DNA of 64,000 nucleotides from Candidatus Peregrinibacteria bacterium RIFOXYA2_FULL_41_18. GTDB lineage: Bacteria > Patescibacteriota > Gracilibacteria > UBA1369 > UBA12470. The notes beneath the pieces are model-generated. The model made no database searches. It was not told the origin of the DNA and saw only the letters and a list, made by a program, of their open reading frames with translations. Location of the stretch: assembly GCA_001788795.1 (NCBI GenBank), contig MFXH01000012.1:502-64501 (forward strand), read 5' to 3'. Numbering within the stretch: the stretch's first letter is position 1; every line of letters starts with the position of its first letter. This document shows, piece by piece, positions 24,688-33,243 of this stretch. Position numbers and translations under genes: made by a program.

Positions 24688-25926
24688 CTATTGCTTCTCT
24701 ATTACGCGAATTGTCGGTTCGGTTTTGTCTTTCCCTTCACGATTCGCGACTATTTGCTGCACTATTCCGTATGTTGTCGATACGCCCCAATATAATCCAA
24801 CGCCTGTCGGGACGGATGCTGTGAAGAATGCGATCATTAGAGGCATCATGTATATCATCATTTTATTTGCTCTTTCCATGTCGCTTGCGAAATCTTGCTT
24901 ATCATCTGTTTTCGCAATCTCTTTTGATTGGTTCTTTTTTGCTTTTCGTGCCATGGATAATTTCATTTGCAGGAATTGCAAGAGGCCTACTCCGACAGGG
25001 AAGAAGTAGAAGTCGATTTTTGTAAGATCGAAATATCCCAAGAAATTTGTATTGATCAGAGCTAGAGAAAAATCTTTTTGGAAGTCATAAAGCAAAATAA
25101 TTTTATCAGGGTTTAGTCCGTCTTTTATGGTATAGAACAGCGCTATTAAAATAGGGAATTGAACAAGCAGAGGTAGGCAGCTTCCGAAAGGATTGACTTT
25201 GTTTTCTTGCCAAACTCTCATGGTTTCCATTGCTATTTTCTCTTGATTGCCTGCATATTTTTGTTTGATCTCTTCCAGTTTAGGCTGTATTTCTTGAAGT
25301 TTTTTCTGAGATTTAATTGCGTGCTGAGATGGTACAAGCAGGATAGTCCTTATAATCAGAGTGAGTATTATAATTGCCAAAGCCAAAGAATGTCCCGGCA
25401 TTACTTCTATAATGAAGATCAGGCCGTTATAAATCGGTTTATAAAAAGCTTCTCTCCATACAGTTGTCAATATTCCGGTTTCGACTATCGAAAATTCGTT
25501 CGAATAATATATTGTTCCGTTAGAGTCAGTGTATCTGATTTGATACCTTCCGGTTTCGCTAAAAAGCGAATATGTCCACTTGGCGTAACTTAATGAGCTT
25601 CTTTCCCCTGCGGCTATTTTTATGTCAGATATTGTAGTGCAGTCTATCTCGTCGTGTTCCGCCGATAGCTGAACCCATTCATTGTTTTTATATTCAAAAA
25701 CATCCAAGTATTCGTAAGGGCAGTCGCTTGTTATCGTTATTTCGGTTTGAGTATTGTTTTGTACGTAAAACTTAACCTCTTTGCCGTATGCATATTCGGT
25801 CTTCCCTGTTGCTATTCCTATATCCCCTTGTGATAGGGTTGTGTTTAAATCCGAATTGCTTCCGCATCCTCTCAGAAGCGTAAACATCATCATTATTATG
25901 CCGAGAAGCAGTAAGTTTTTTTTCAT
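24688..25926 (-). CDS. yidC: YidC/Oxa1 membrane protein insertase with an unusual N-terminal beta domain
   Basis: Inserts and folds membrane proteins. The Oxa1 core occupies about 155-400: YNGLIFIIEVMPGHSLALAI, VPSQHAIKSQKKLQEIQPKLEEIKQKY, NPFGSCLPLLVQFPILIALFYTI, and the last TM pair with PTGVGLYWGVSTTYGIVQQ. The N-terminus has a lipobox-like LLRGCGS, so it may be a lipoprotein. Residues about 30-150 look like a beta-sandwich (TEYAYGKEVKFYVQNNTQTEITITSDC), different in length from the Gram-negative P1 domain. It overlaps rnpA by four bases, so yidD, often between them, is missing. Confidence 0.94.
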   Translation of the reverse strand: MKKNLLLLGIIMMMFTLLRGCGSNSDLNTTLSQGDIGIATGKTEYAYGKEVKFYVQNNTQTEITITSDCPYEYLDVFEYKNNEWVQLSAEHDEIDCTTISDIKIAAGERSSLSYAKWTYSLFSETGRYQIRYTDSNGTIYYSNEFSIVETGILTTVWREAFYKPIYNGLIFIIEVMPGHSLALAIIILTLIIRTILLVPSQHAIKSQKKLQEIQPKLEEIKQKYAGNQEKIAMETMRVWQENKVNPFGSCLPLLVQFPILIALFYTIKDGLNPDKIILLYDFQKDFSLALINTNFLGYFDLTKIDFYFFPVGVGLLQFLQMKLSMARKAKKNQSKEIAKTDDKQDFASDMERANKMMIYMMPLMIAFFTASVPTGVGLYWGVSTTYGIVQQIVANREGKDKTEPTIRVIEKQ

Positions 25927-26249
25927 AATATTTTAATCAGTTCGTTTTCAAGGGTTTTGTATGATGCGGAGATTGCGCGGGATCTTGTCAGAATCACTAT
26001 TTTTTCGGCAGGTTCTATTGAGAATTTATTCAGGTTCAGTCTAATTATTTCATAAATCCTTCTTCGTAGCTTGTTTCTTTCGACAGCTTTTTTCGAAATT
26101 TTCGAGCTTACTACGACTGCAAATTTGGTATGATCGGAATCCGAAGGTGAAATTTTTATTACAAAGTACGATGATCTGATTTCTGTCCCTTTTTCAATGA
26201 TCTCTCTTATATTGTCTTTGCGGCTTAGTTTTATATCTTTTGCCAGCAT
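25923..26249 (-). CDS. rnpA: ribonuclease P protein component
   Basis: The protein cofactor of RNase P, which trims 5' leaders of pre-tRNA. 108 residues with the signature RNKLRRRIYEIIR following KFAVVVSSKISKKAVE. It lies between rpmH (86 bp upstream) and yidC (four-base overlap), the standard order. Its RNA partner rnpB is encoded at 30754-31151. Confidence 0.94.
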   Translation of the reverse strand: MLAKDIKLSRKDNIREIIEKGTEIRSSYFVIKISPSDSDHTKFAVVVSSKISKKAVERNKLRRRIYEIIRLNLNKFSIEPAEKIVILTRSRAISASYKTLENELIKIL

Positions 26250-26334
26250 GTTTAAAAACGATAACTACCCTTTTTTGAAATATTATCAGAAATTACGTCA
26301 GTTGTGCTTAAAAAGGGCTTTGCGGATTTGTGAA

Positions 26335-26478
26335 TTATTTCTTTCTTGTCTTTGGGACGAGATTCTTTCGACCTCTCGATCTTCGTGCTTTTAACACTCT
26401 TCTTCCGCCGGTCGTGCGGCTTTTTCGGAGGAAACCGTGTTTCTTTGCTCGCTTCCTTTTGTTACCTTTCTTTAGCAT
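26335..26478 (-). CDS. rpmH: 50S ribosomal protein L34
   Basis: A 47-residue, very basic protein; the core KRKRAKKHGFLRKSRTTGG and VLKARRSRGRKNL are diagnostic of L34. The N-terminus (MLKKGN) lacks the TYQP motif of most bacteria and resembles shorter-leader variants. It is followed by rnpA, yidC and jag on the same strand. dnaA, often directly upstream, is not here; the 160-bp spacer to the divergent gene at 26639 shows no DnaA-box cluster. Confidence 0.95.
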   Translation of the reverse strand: MLKKGNKRKRAKKHGFLRKSRTTGGRRVLKARRSRGRKNLVPKTRKK

Positions 26479-26638
26479 AAAATTGGTTTAAGGCATATTA
26501 ACTGTGCTTGTGAATTTTATATGCAGTTATCGGCTTATGCAATGTTATTTGTCTCAAGTCTTCTTTTCAGTCCAAAAACTATTTGCGCTTTTTGGCTTCC
26601 CGTAGTATTTTTTACCCCGATCACTTTATTGATTTTTT

Positions 26639-28591
26639 ATGTTAAAGCAACCCGAATTTCAGCATATTTTCATCGGTCGCGAGAAAGTCGGATTTTCTAA
26701 GTGTTATCATGCACAGTGGGATGAAGATTTGGGAGAGGATGCCGCACAACTTGTTTTGAATATTGATATCAGGAGTACCAAAATCCCCGGTTCCGAGGTT
26801 GCCGATGCTATGTTTGATGTTTTTAAGAATAATTTTTTTCAAGATCTTGAGAAAGATCCTTATTCCAGATTTGAAGAGAGTTTGAAGATGATGAACAACG
26901 TAATTGCCGAAAAAGAGTCTGCTTTTGGCGTTAAATTCTTGGCGAATGTAAGTGTAATTGTTGCGGCTATCGCTGGAGGTTCTCTGTATCTGTCGCAGCA
27001 TGGTGACGCCGAGGCGTATTTGGTTAGGAAGAGGCATGTTAATGTTATAAGCGATGGATTGCATGATGCCAATACTGTCAATAAAGAACTTTTTGCAAAT
27101 GTTGCCAGTGGTACGGTAATTCCGGGTGATGTACTCGTTTATAGTACTTCGAGGCTTTACAGGTATATTACGAAGATGGATTTGGCAAAAGTGTTTTCCG
27201 ATTACGAGCTTGGCGATGGGCTTAAGGAGCTTTCGAGTTTGGTTTCAATGGAGCTTGCGGATAGAATCTCCGTTTGCGGGATTGGAATTGTTGGCGGAGG
27301 TCAATCGGATTTCGGATCTGCACTTCCTTTACCCAATGAAAAAGCAGCCAGTCCGTCCCGACCAAGTCTGTTTTCTAAATTAACAGATGTGATAGGAGAT
27401 AATAAGGTTGTTAATTTTTTGAGCGAGAAATTGGCTGATTTGAAACATTTGTTTAATAAAGGTGGTGAGCAGAAAGCTACATCCGAGTGGAGAAGGTTGG
27501 GTCGTGATAAAGTTTTGATATCTCTTATTTTGGTTGTTTTGGTCCTTATAGCCGGTATTTATCTTGTAAGAAATCAAGGTCAAAAACAGAAATATATCGA
27601 AGAGCTTGAGGCTAAGTTGGCTACAGCTTCGGACAATATAAGCCAAGCTGAAACAAAGGGTTCTTATGACAAGGATGCGGCGGCCGAATTACTGGATCAG
27701 GCCGAGGAGATAGCTATGGAGGTTTTGTCATCAGGTTATCTTAGGAGTAGTGCAAGTCAATATTTGAGTGAAATCGAAGAGCAAAGAGGGTATTTGGACA
27801 ATATTATAAAAGTCACTTCTGCGACGATGGTTGCGGATTTATCGAAAAAGAGAACTACTGTTAATGCACTCGGACTTGCTCCTTATCAAGAGAGTATATA
27901 TGCGTATGAATACAATGGGCTTTATGAAATTGAACTTAACGAGGTGAAGGACCCGCTTACCATAGATGATGAAGAGGTTGTAATTGATGGTTCTTATTTT
28001 GAGGATCAAGATACGATTCTCTTCTATACGCAAGATGGAGAGGTTATTGAATATGACGGTATGGTTTTCAGCAAAATGGATAGCGCCGATGGCGGGTTTA
28101 AGGTTGGTGTTCAGGCTGAACCTTATTCTACCAAGTTGTATATTTTGGATCCGACAAATAATCAGATTTGGAAATATTATCGCGAAAGAGAAGGATACGG
28201 ATCTGCGGAGGGATATAACATTGATGCGGACTTGAGCAATGCCGTTGCAATGGCTATAGACGGAGCTGTTTGGGTACTAAATAACGATGGAACGATTACC
28301 AAGCTTCTAAGTGGAACTGTTACGGATTATAATCTCGAGAGAGCTCCTTTGAGTGGTTTCGAGGGTGCTAATAAGATTTATACATCTTTTGAAAGCAGTC
28401 AGTTGTATGTTCTGGATTCGGCTGCAAGCAAAGTGTTGGTATTCAACAAAGATGCCAAGGATGGAGATCTTGTATATTCGACTCAATATGTTTTTGACGG
28501 AGTGGGCGAGATTAAGGATATTTATGTCGCTCAAGATGAAGGCAGGATGTATTTGGCGACGGCGACGGCGGTATGGGTGTATGAGTACTAG
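26639..28591 (+). CDS. PP2C-like domain, TM helix and beta-propeller protein
   Basis: 650 residues. Residues 1-220 resemble a PPM/PP2C-type phosphatase fold (FSKCYHAQWDEDLGEDAAQLV, VSVIVAAIAGGSLYLSQHGDAEAYLVR, GDVLVYSTS), but the usual metal-binding DG and GD motifs are not obvious, so activity is doubtful. A basic linker leads to one TM helix (about 287-305). A coiled coil (EELEAKLATASDNISQAE) and an extracytoplasmic C-terminal domain of repeated beta-strand motifs (AMAIDGAVWVLNNDGTITKLL, KIYTSFESSQLYVLDSAASKV) follow, probably a six- or seven-bladed propeller. A candidate promoter TTGCGC-17-TATTTT is at 26583-26611. A plausible role is transmembrane sensing; unproven. Confidence 0.75.
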   Translation: MLKQPEFQHIFIGREKVGFSKCYHAQWDEDLGEDAAQLVLNIDIRSTKIPGSEVADAMFDVFKNNFFQDLEKDPYSRFEESLKMMNNVIAEKESAFGVKFLANVSVIVAAIAGGSLYLSQHGDAEAYLVRKRHVNVISDGLHDANTVNKELFANVASGTVIPGDVLVYSTSRLYRYITKMDLAKVFSDYELGDGLKELSSLVSMELADRISVCGIGIVGGGQSDFGSALPLPNEKAASPSRPSLFSKLTDVIGDNKVVNFLSEKLADLKHLFNKGGEQKATSEWRRLGRDKVLISLILVVLVLIAGIYLVRNQGQKQKYIEELEAKLATASDNISQAETKGSYDKDAAAELLDQAEEIAMEVLSSGYLRSSASQYLSEIEEQRGYLDNIIKVTSATMVADLSKKRTTVNALGLAPYQESIYAYEYNGLYEIELNEVKDPLTIDDEEVVIDGSYFEDQDTILFYTQDGEVIEYDGMVFSKMDSADGGFKVGVQAEPYSTKLYILDPTNNQIWKYYREREGYGSAEGYNIDADLSNAVAMAIDGAVWVLNNDGTITKLLSGTVTDYNLERAPLSGFEGANKIYTSFESSQLYVLDSAASKVLVFNKDAKDGDLVYSTQYVFDGVGEIKDIYVAQDEGRMYLATATAVWVYEY

Positions 28592-28626
28592 AAGAAGTAG
28601 GGGAAGTTGGAGAAGTGACGTAGTGG
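28591..28626 (+). repeat. gene-end GAAGTAG array, copy 3
   Basis: Begins with the last base of the TAG stop: GAAGAAGTAGGGGAAGTTGG, then GAGAAGTGACGTAGTGG. Sense orientation relative to the PP2C-like gene. The next promoter starts 12 bases later. Confidence 0.82.
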
Positions 28627-28637
28627 TGCGCAAGGGC

Positions 28638-28666
28638 TTGACAAAATACTAGTGGATGTGCATAAT
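28638..28666 (+). promoter_or_regulatory. near-consensus promoter
   Basis: TTGACA (28638-28643), 17-bp spacer, CATAAT (28661-28666), 31 bases before ATG 28698. One of the best matches to the housekeeping consensus in the window. Confidence 0.85.
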
Positions 28667-28697
28667 ATGCATCCTTTGTATTTTAATTTAGTTTTTT

Positions 28698-29159
28698 ATG
28701 GCGAACAGATTGGGTGAAAATCAGGACCAAATTAACAGAGATAGGACAACTGCTCTTAAGGTTGGTGGTGGTTTGATTTTAACTACTGCTTTTTGTGCAG
28801 GTATTGCTAGGTGTGACGCTGATCAACAACGTGATATTAGCGGTGAGACGTGGGCTGCGTCTGAATATGGTGAGGTTTGGGATCAATGTGGTGATGATGT
28901 AGTTGATGATATAGAGCGTGATTGCGATAATACATGCAATATTGTTGCAGAACTTAGACGATGTATGATGCGAAATGGCATTCCTCTAGCCGAGTTGCCT
29001 GTTGTCAAAACAGGAGATGCAAGCTTTGGCGGCGGTGCTCAAGGATGTACTGTAAGAATTGAGCCTTCACGTACAAGAGACTTAGGCGTCACCGGTCTTA
29101 CAAATCCTTGCAATTGGGATAGTTACAATGCCGGTCAGGGGTATTTTGATTCGCTTTAG
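28698..29159 (+). CDS. small secreted or membrane-anchored Cys-containing protein
   Basis: 153 residues. A hydrophobic segment (about 21-38, LKVGGGLILTTAFCAGIA) could be a signal or anchor, after a polar N-terminus. The mature part is acidic and has seven cysteines (WDQCGDD, DCDNTCNI, RRCMMRNG, QGCTVRI, NPCNWD), suggesting disulfides in an exported protein. No family recognised. It has a very strong promoter and ends directly against the convergent sugar-transferase gene with no spacer. Confidence 0.68.
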   Translation: MANRLGENQDQINRDRTTALKVGGGLILTTAFCAGIARCDADQQRDISGETWAASEYGEVWDQCGDDVVDDIERDCDNTCNIVAELRRCMMRNGIPLAELPVVKTGDASFGGGAQGCTVRIEPSRTRDLGVTGLTNPCNWDSYNAGQGYFDSL

Positions 29160-30611
29160 TTAACTCGCTTTTCTTTCCTTAATAATCGCCCAGAAGGTTC
29201 TAAGGATTATTTTCACATCCAATATAAGTGACCAGTTTTCAATATAGTACGAGTCGAGACTGATCTCTTCTTTGAATGATAAGTCGGAGCGGCCGGATAT
29301 TTGAGCAAGGCCTGTGATGCCGGGTTTAATCGTGAAGACGAATCTGTTGTGGTCTTCGTATTTGGCGACCTCTTCCGGAAGGTGGGGGCGAGGGCCGACA
29401 AGGCTCATTTCGCCTTTCAGAACATTCCATAATTGCGGAAGCTCATCTATGTCGGTTCTTCTTATGAAATTTCCTATGCGTGTGATGCGCGGATCGTTTT
29501 CTATCTTAACAAGCGGGCCGTCGCGGGTGTTTTTGCCTGCCAAGTCGGTATATCTTAAATTATGAGTTCCCGGCTTCATTGTTCTGAATTTGTAGAAGTT
29601 GAATAGGTTGCCGTATTTGCCGACTCTTTTTACTCGGCTTCCGTCATCCAGATATTTGAATATGATTGTTGATTTTGGATCATCGAGTTTTATCAATATT
29701 GAAATGATCAGCATTAGTGGACTTGTAACGATAAGTCCCGTTCCTGAGCCGATTATATCGAATATCCTTTTCCAAACCTTGCCCCAGCCTTCGAGAGGGG
29801 TTGGCTTTAAGGTTATTAAAGGAACTCCTGCGATTGTTGCGACATCTATGTTTTTTTGATGGATTTGTACCAAATCAGGGATGAAATGGTATTGGATTTG
29901 GCGGGAACGGCAGAATTCCAATATTTCAGGCGCTTCCTTGTCTCCGAGGTTGTATTGCGTCTGTACGACCTCTTCGATCTTGTATTCGTTTATTACTTTT
30001 TTCAAATCATCTATTGTCCCAAGTATTTTGCAGCAGTTCATGTTCTCCGGATCTTTTTTTCTGCGCAGGCAGCCGATTACTTTATAGTGAGGATTTTTTT
30101 CGAACTGTTCGAGTAGGCCGGCGGTTTTTTCATTTAGGCTTAAAAATAAAACCCTTCTTTGGCCGATTCCGATGCGAGCTAGTAGGTTTTGGACAATTCT
30201 TATCCCGATTCTTCCGAATGAAATAAGAATTATTGTTAAAATTAATCCATATCCCAATACCAAGCGTGAGAAGAAAAATTCTCTTGCCAAGAAGAAGTAG
30301 GCGATTATCGCCATGATCCATGCCGACGATAGGAAAAACACTTTCATTACCTCTTTCGAGATCTTGCTCGTTATCTTGAGAGAATACATATTGTTTATTG
30401 CGAAAATGCCGATTAATACGGCGCTGAATTTACCTATTAGCGTTAAATATTCGGTTAGAAGTGGAAAATTCATCATATCGACCGGCAGCGTCAGATTCGG
30501 GATTAAGGTTGGATAAGTTCTTAACTTGAAAGCTATCAGAAATGCAAAAACTACCATGAAAAAGTCCATTGGGATTTTTAGCAGGCCGAAAATTATTTCC
30601 GATTTTTTCAT
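29160..30611 (-). CDS. polyisoprenyl-phosphate sugar-1-phosphate transferase (WbaP/EpsE-like)
   Basis: Starts glycan assembly by moving a sugar-1-phosphate to undecaprenyl phosphate. From ATG 30611 ([17 protein letters not shown]) there are four to five N-terminal TM helices, a Rossmann-like CoA-binding-type domain (about 145-270) and a C-terminal bacterial sugar transferase domain. The latter has [57 protein letters not shown] and [13 protein letters not shown]. An in-frame extension to 30812 merely translates the repeat array and part of RNase P RNA, so it is rejected. galU and the LCP ligase in this window fit the same surface-glycan pathway. Confidence 0.93.
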   Translation of the reverse strand: MKKSEIIFGLLKIPMDFFMVVFAFLIAFKLRTYPTLIPNLTLPVDMMNFPLLTEYLTLIGKFSAVLIGIFAINNMYSLKITSKISKEVMKVFFLSSAWIMAIIAYFFLAREFFFSRLVLGYGLILTIILISFGRIGIRIVQNLLARIGIGQRRVLFLSLNEKTAGLLEQFEKNPHYKVIGCLRRKKDPENMNCCKILGTIDDLKKVINEYKIEEVVQTQYNLGDKEAPEILEFCRSRQIQYHFIPDLVQIHQKNIDVATIAGVPLITLKPTPLEGWGKVWKRIFDIIGSGTGLIVTSPLMLIISILIKLDDPKSTIIFKYLDDGSRVKRVGKYGNLFNFYKFRTMKPGTHNLRYTDLAGKNTRDGPLVKIENDPRITRIGNFIRRTDIDELPQLWNVLKGEMSLVGPRPHLPEEVAKYEDHNRFVFTIKPGITGLAQISGRSDLSFKEEISLDSYYIENWSLILDVKIILRTFWAIIKERKAS

Positions 30612-30627
30612 TGAGAATAGTTTACAA

Positions 30628-30706
30628 GACAGAAGGCATGAGGCACAAGGCAGAAGGCAGAAGGCATGAGGCATGAGGCATGAGGCAGAAGGCAGAAGGC
30701 AGAAGA
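30628..30706. repeat. long 7-bp tandem array (GGCAGAA / GGCATGA / GGCACAA)
   Basis: About eleven 7-base units, mixing GGCAGAA and GGCATGA with one GGCACAA, between the sugar-transferase start and the 3' end of rnpB. It is the longest array here. A run of ATTCG/CGAAT words with inverted symmetry follows at 30713-30745. Confidence 0.88.
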
Positions 30707-30753
30707 TGTATTTCCGGAATTCCGTATTCGAAATTCGGTATTCGAAAAAAAAG

Positions 30754-31151
30754 CAGTGTTCTTCGGTCCATAAGCCGGGTTCTGTATTTAAGCAGTCATC
30801 TATCTGGCCCATTCGTTGCCGAATGGATCTAGCGGTGAGTAGCGTGGATCGTAAGGACTCAATTTATTCCATGCTACCAGTCTCACCTTGCAACAGGAAG
30901 GGTTTACCCACAACCGGCTACTCTTTTGAGGTTTACCCTCTCGAAGTAGATAGTGTTCCCACTAAGTGGGACTTTTCACCTTTCCTCCCTTGCGGGAGTA
31001 GTATTGTCTCTGTGGTACTTTCCCTTGAATGGCCTTGTTAGGTACCATCCCGATTCCCGTTAGGAACTTCCCGTCCTTATGTTGCCCGGACTTTCCTCTC
31101 GTATCTCGATTGCTCGAGATATAAGCGACTGCGAACTATCAAAGAACACTG
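30754..31151 (-). ncRNA. rnpB: RNase P RNA, bacterial type A
   Basis: The catalytic RNA of RNase P. The ends pair as P1 (CAGTGTTCTT with AAGAACACTG). The minus strand shows the conserved GAGGAAAGTCCGGGC near the 5' side, GGTGAGACTGG and the GGGTAAACCC region in the middle, and ACAGAACCCGGCTTA near the 3' side, with the order and about 398-nt length expected of type A. A -10 box (TATACT, 31159-31164) sits seven bases before the 5' end. Confidence 0.95.
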
Positions 31152-31158
31152 CTGAATA

Positions 31159-31164
31159 AGTATA
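31159..31164 (-). promoter_or_regulatory. -10 box of rnpB
   Basis: TATACT on the minus strand, placing the start at about 31152, the 5' end of the P1 stem. No clear -35 box; that region is occupied by a GAAGTAG array. Confidence 0.55.
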
Positions 31165-31167
31165 GCA

Positions 31168-31260
31168 GAAGTAGGGGAAGTAGGGGAAGTGACATGGTGA
31201 AATAGTGAAATATAGTTAATCATTTAACTACGTCACTTCTTTAACTTCTTCTACTTCTCC
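31168..31260. repeat. inverted pair of GAAGTAG arrays
   Basis: A plus-oriented array (31168-31198, ending GAAGTGACATGGTGA) faces a minus-oriented one (31226-31260). The minus copy begins at the stop of the TPR gene. The plus copy is the only one in the window not attached to a gene end; it overlies the rnpB promoter. The two could fold into a long imperfect hairpin. Confidence 0.8.
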
Positions 31261-31261
31261 T

Positions 31262-31861
31262 CTATCTATCCAGTTTCTTGAATTCCCTTTGGAAGAATAA
31301 AGCTGTTTGCAAACAGTCTTTGGCTTTTTTGTTTTCAGGTTCGACGGCGAGCGCGTGTTTGAGAAGTGCGATTGTGCGTTCGAATTTTCTTTCATTCAGA
31401 TAGCAAACTGCGAGATCGCATATTATAAGTACGTCATCTTTTGCCATTGTGAGAGCGCGTTCCAATAAGACCAATCCTTTTGTTCGATTGTCGCCGTGAA
31501 AGACGGACCATCCGAGACATCTTAGAATTTCAGGATGATTCGGTTGGATTGAGTTGGATTCTTCGAGTTCTTCGATGGATTTCTTCCATTCTCCGGTTGC
31601 CGAGTAAGTGAATCCTTTTAAATAGTGAGCGTTTGCGCTTTTTGGATTTAATTTGAGTGCATGATTAAGTGCCTTGAGGGCTTTTTCGAATTCGCGAATG
31701 CTTAAGTAGTTGTCTCCGATTTCTTCATAAGCTTCCGCGCAGTCGAGGTCTTCCAAAAGAACTTTTTCACAAAGCTTAATTGCATCTTGATGTCTGCCTT
31801 CAAGCTTGAGCTTGTCGGCTTCTACCAATGGTTCTATGTTGTATATTTGTTCGTCTGACAT
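31262..31861 (-). CDS. tetratricopeptide repeat protein
   Basis: 199 residues from ATG 31861 (MSDEQIYNIEPLVEAD); an upstream start at 31927 would add a hydrophobic, unlikely stretch. At least five TPR units are visible: AIKLCEKVLLEDLDCAEAYEEIGDNYLSI, ALKALNHALKLNPKSANAHYLKGF, SIEELEESNSIQPNHPEILRCLG, GLVLLERALTMAKDDVLIICDLA and TIALLKHALAVEPENKKAKDCL. Such proteins are protein-interaction scaffolds; the partner is unknown. It shares the strand with galU upstream. Confidence 0.88.
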   Translation of the reverse strand: MSDEQIYNIEPLVEADKLKLEGRHQDAIKLCEKVLLEDLDCAEAYEEIGDNYLSIREFEKALKALNHALKLNPKSANAHYLKGFTYSATGEWKKSIEELEESNSIQPNHPEILRCLGWSVFHGDNRTKGLVLLERALTMAKDDVLIICDLAVCYLNERKFERTIALLKHALAVEPENKKAKDCLQTALFFQREFKKLDR

Positions 31862-31983
31862 CTGTTTCGTTTTTATTTTCGATTCAAGAAATCTAGTAAT
31901 TATAGCAAAAAAACGCAGGAGTTTCAATCCTGATGTGTAGTTTTATTAAGTGAAGCAGAAGACAAAACTACTCGAATGTTGTT

Positions 31984-32853
31984 TTATTTGGTCTTTATGA
32001 ATTTAAGCAGGTCGGTTCTCAGTTCTGGTCGTTTAAGTGCGTAATCTATAGTTGCCTTGATTAATCCGAGTTTGTCTCCAGTATCGTACCTTGTTCCTTC
32101 AATTTCATATCCGTAAATGTCTTGTTCTTTTATGAGTGATCGGAAGCCGTCGATGAGTCGGATTTCTTTATCGGCTGTGCCTGAAGTGGTTTTTTCCAAA
32201 TGTTTGAAGATTTCAGGTGTGCAAATATACTTACCTATAATACCGAGTGTTGAAGGTGATTTGCTCGGTTCGGGTTTTTCCACTAATGATTCTATCTTAT
32301 GAAGTCTTCCTTTGCTTGATGATGGTTTGATAATCCCATAACTGCCGGTTTCGCTTCGTGGTATGTTCTCGAGAGCAATTACTGAAGATTTATGCTTGTT
32401 ATATATATCTATCAGTTGTTTCAGCGCCGGTTTCTCGTTATCTACAATATCGTCGCCGAATAAAACCGCAAAAGGTTCGTTTCCGATAACTTCCTTTGCG
32501 CAAAGGATCGCGTGTCCATCTCCAAGAGGTTTTGGTTGGCGGACATAAATGAATTTCGCGAGTTTCTCGAGCTTCTTAATCTCTTTTAATAGGTTCGTTT
32601 TGCCTTTTTCGACAAGAGTATGTTCGAGTTCGAAAGATGTATCGAAATGGTCTTCGATCGCTCGTTTACCGCGTCCGGTGATAATTATTATTTCCGTGAT
32701 GCCGGAATTTACAGCCTCTTCCACTATATATTGTATGACAGGCTTATCTACTATAGGAAGCATCTCTTTTGGTTGAGCTTTTGTTGCAGGAAGGAATCTT
32801 GTTCCGAATCCTGCGGCCGGAAGGACGGCTTTGCGGATGGTAGGATGAATCAT
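31984..32853 (-). CDS. galU: UTP-glucose-1-phosphate uridylyltransferase
   Basis: Makes UDP-glucose, a donor for surface glycans. 289 residues with the nucleotidyltransferase signature KAVLPAAGFGTRFLPATKAQPKEMLPIVDKP, then EEAVNSGITEIIIITGRGKRAIEDHFD, FAVLFGDDIVD with the metal Asp, and GSYGIIKP and VEKPEPSKSPS. This matches bacterial GalU rather than RmlA. The sugar transferase at 29160 and LCP ligase at 3242 are likely pathway partners. Confidence 0.95.
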   Translation of the reverse strand: MIHPTIRKAVLPAAGFGTRFLPATKAQPKEMLPIVDKPVIQYIVEEAVNSGITEIIIITGRGKRAIEDHFDTSFELEHTLVEKGKTNLLKEIKKLEKLAKFIYVRQPKPLGDGHAILCAKEVIGNEPFAVLFGDDIVDNEKPALKQLIDIYNKHKSSVIALENIPRSETGSYGIIKPSSSKGRLHKIESLVEKPEPSKSPSTLGIIGKYICTPEIFKHLEKTTSGTADKEIRLIDGFRSLIKEQDIYGYEIEGTRYDTGDKLGLIKATIDYALKRPELRTDLLKFIKTK

Positions 32854-32878
32854 GAATTACGAATTACGAATTACGAGA
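32854..32878. repeat. short tandem array (GAATTAC)n
   Basis: Three units of GAATTAC between the galU start and the hsp20 stop. A related array, GAATTACGAATAACGAATGAC, is at 55323-55345. Confidence 0.7.
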
Positions 32879-32887
32879 GTAGGCGAT

Positions 32888-33235
32888 TTATGACCTCTTA
32901 ATCTTTACTACTTTTGTTTTTACCTTTTCTATTCTGGGGATCCTGATAACTAGTACGTTGTTATTGAATGCTGCTTCGGTTTTTGAGGTGTCGGCATCTT
33001 CTGGCAATACGATTGAACGGGAAAAAGTTCCCCAGAAACATTCTTGTATGAAACAGTCTTCTTTTTTAAGAGCTGTGCCATTTGTGCGTTCGCCTTTTAT
33101 TGTTATTACGTCGTCGGTAATCGTGATTGCAACATCTTCCGGTTTTACGCCCGCTATCGGAGCGACTATCGCGATCTCGTCTTTTCCTTGGAAGACATCG
33201 ACTGACAGTTGGCCATCTTTTGTTTGAGTTGCCAT
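32888..33235 (-). CDS. Hsp20/alpha-crystallin family small heat-shock protein
   Basis: An ATP-independent chaperone that holds unfolded proteins. 115 residues with the alpha-crystallin fold: LSVDVFQGKDEIAIVAPIAGVKPEDVAITITDDVITIKGER, FIQECFWGTFSRSIVLPEDAD and the C-terminal IxI motif IRIPRI. The N-terminal arm is very short (about 10 residues). It starts eight bases after the ftsH stop on the same strand, an apparent protein-quality-control pair. Confidence 0.93.
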   Translation of the reverse strand: MATQTKDGQLSVDVFQGKDEIAIVAPIAGVKPEDVAITITDDVITIKGERTNGTALKKEDCFIQECFWGTFSRSIVLPEDADTSKTEAAFNNNVLVIRIPRIEKVKTKVVKIKRS

Positions 33236-33243
33236 TGTGTGGT

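Noticed and set aside
26479-26638. Replication origin beside rpmH
   Set aside because: No dnaA, no cluster of TTATCCACA-like boxes, and the T-rich/G-rich bias of the plus strand does not seem to change here by eye. A cumulative skew plot of the full genome would decide.
30628-30706. CRISPR array
   Set aside because: The units are seven bases long and contiguous, with no spacers and no cas genes in the window.
30612-30812. 67-residue N-terminal extension of the sugar transferase
   Set aside because: It translates the 7-bp repeat array and part of RNase P RNA; the TM-domain start at 30611 is the natural one.
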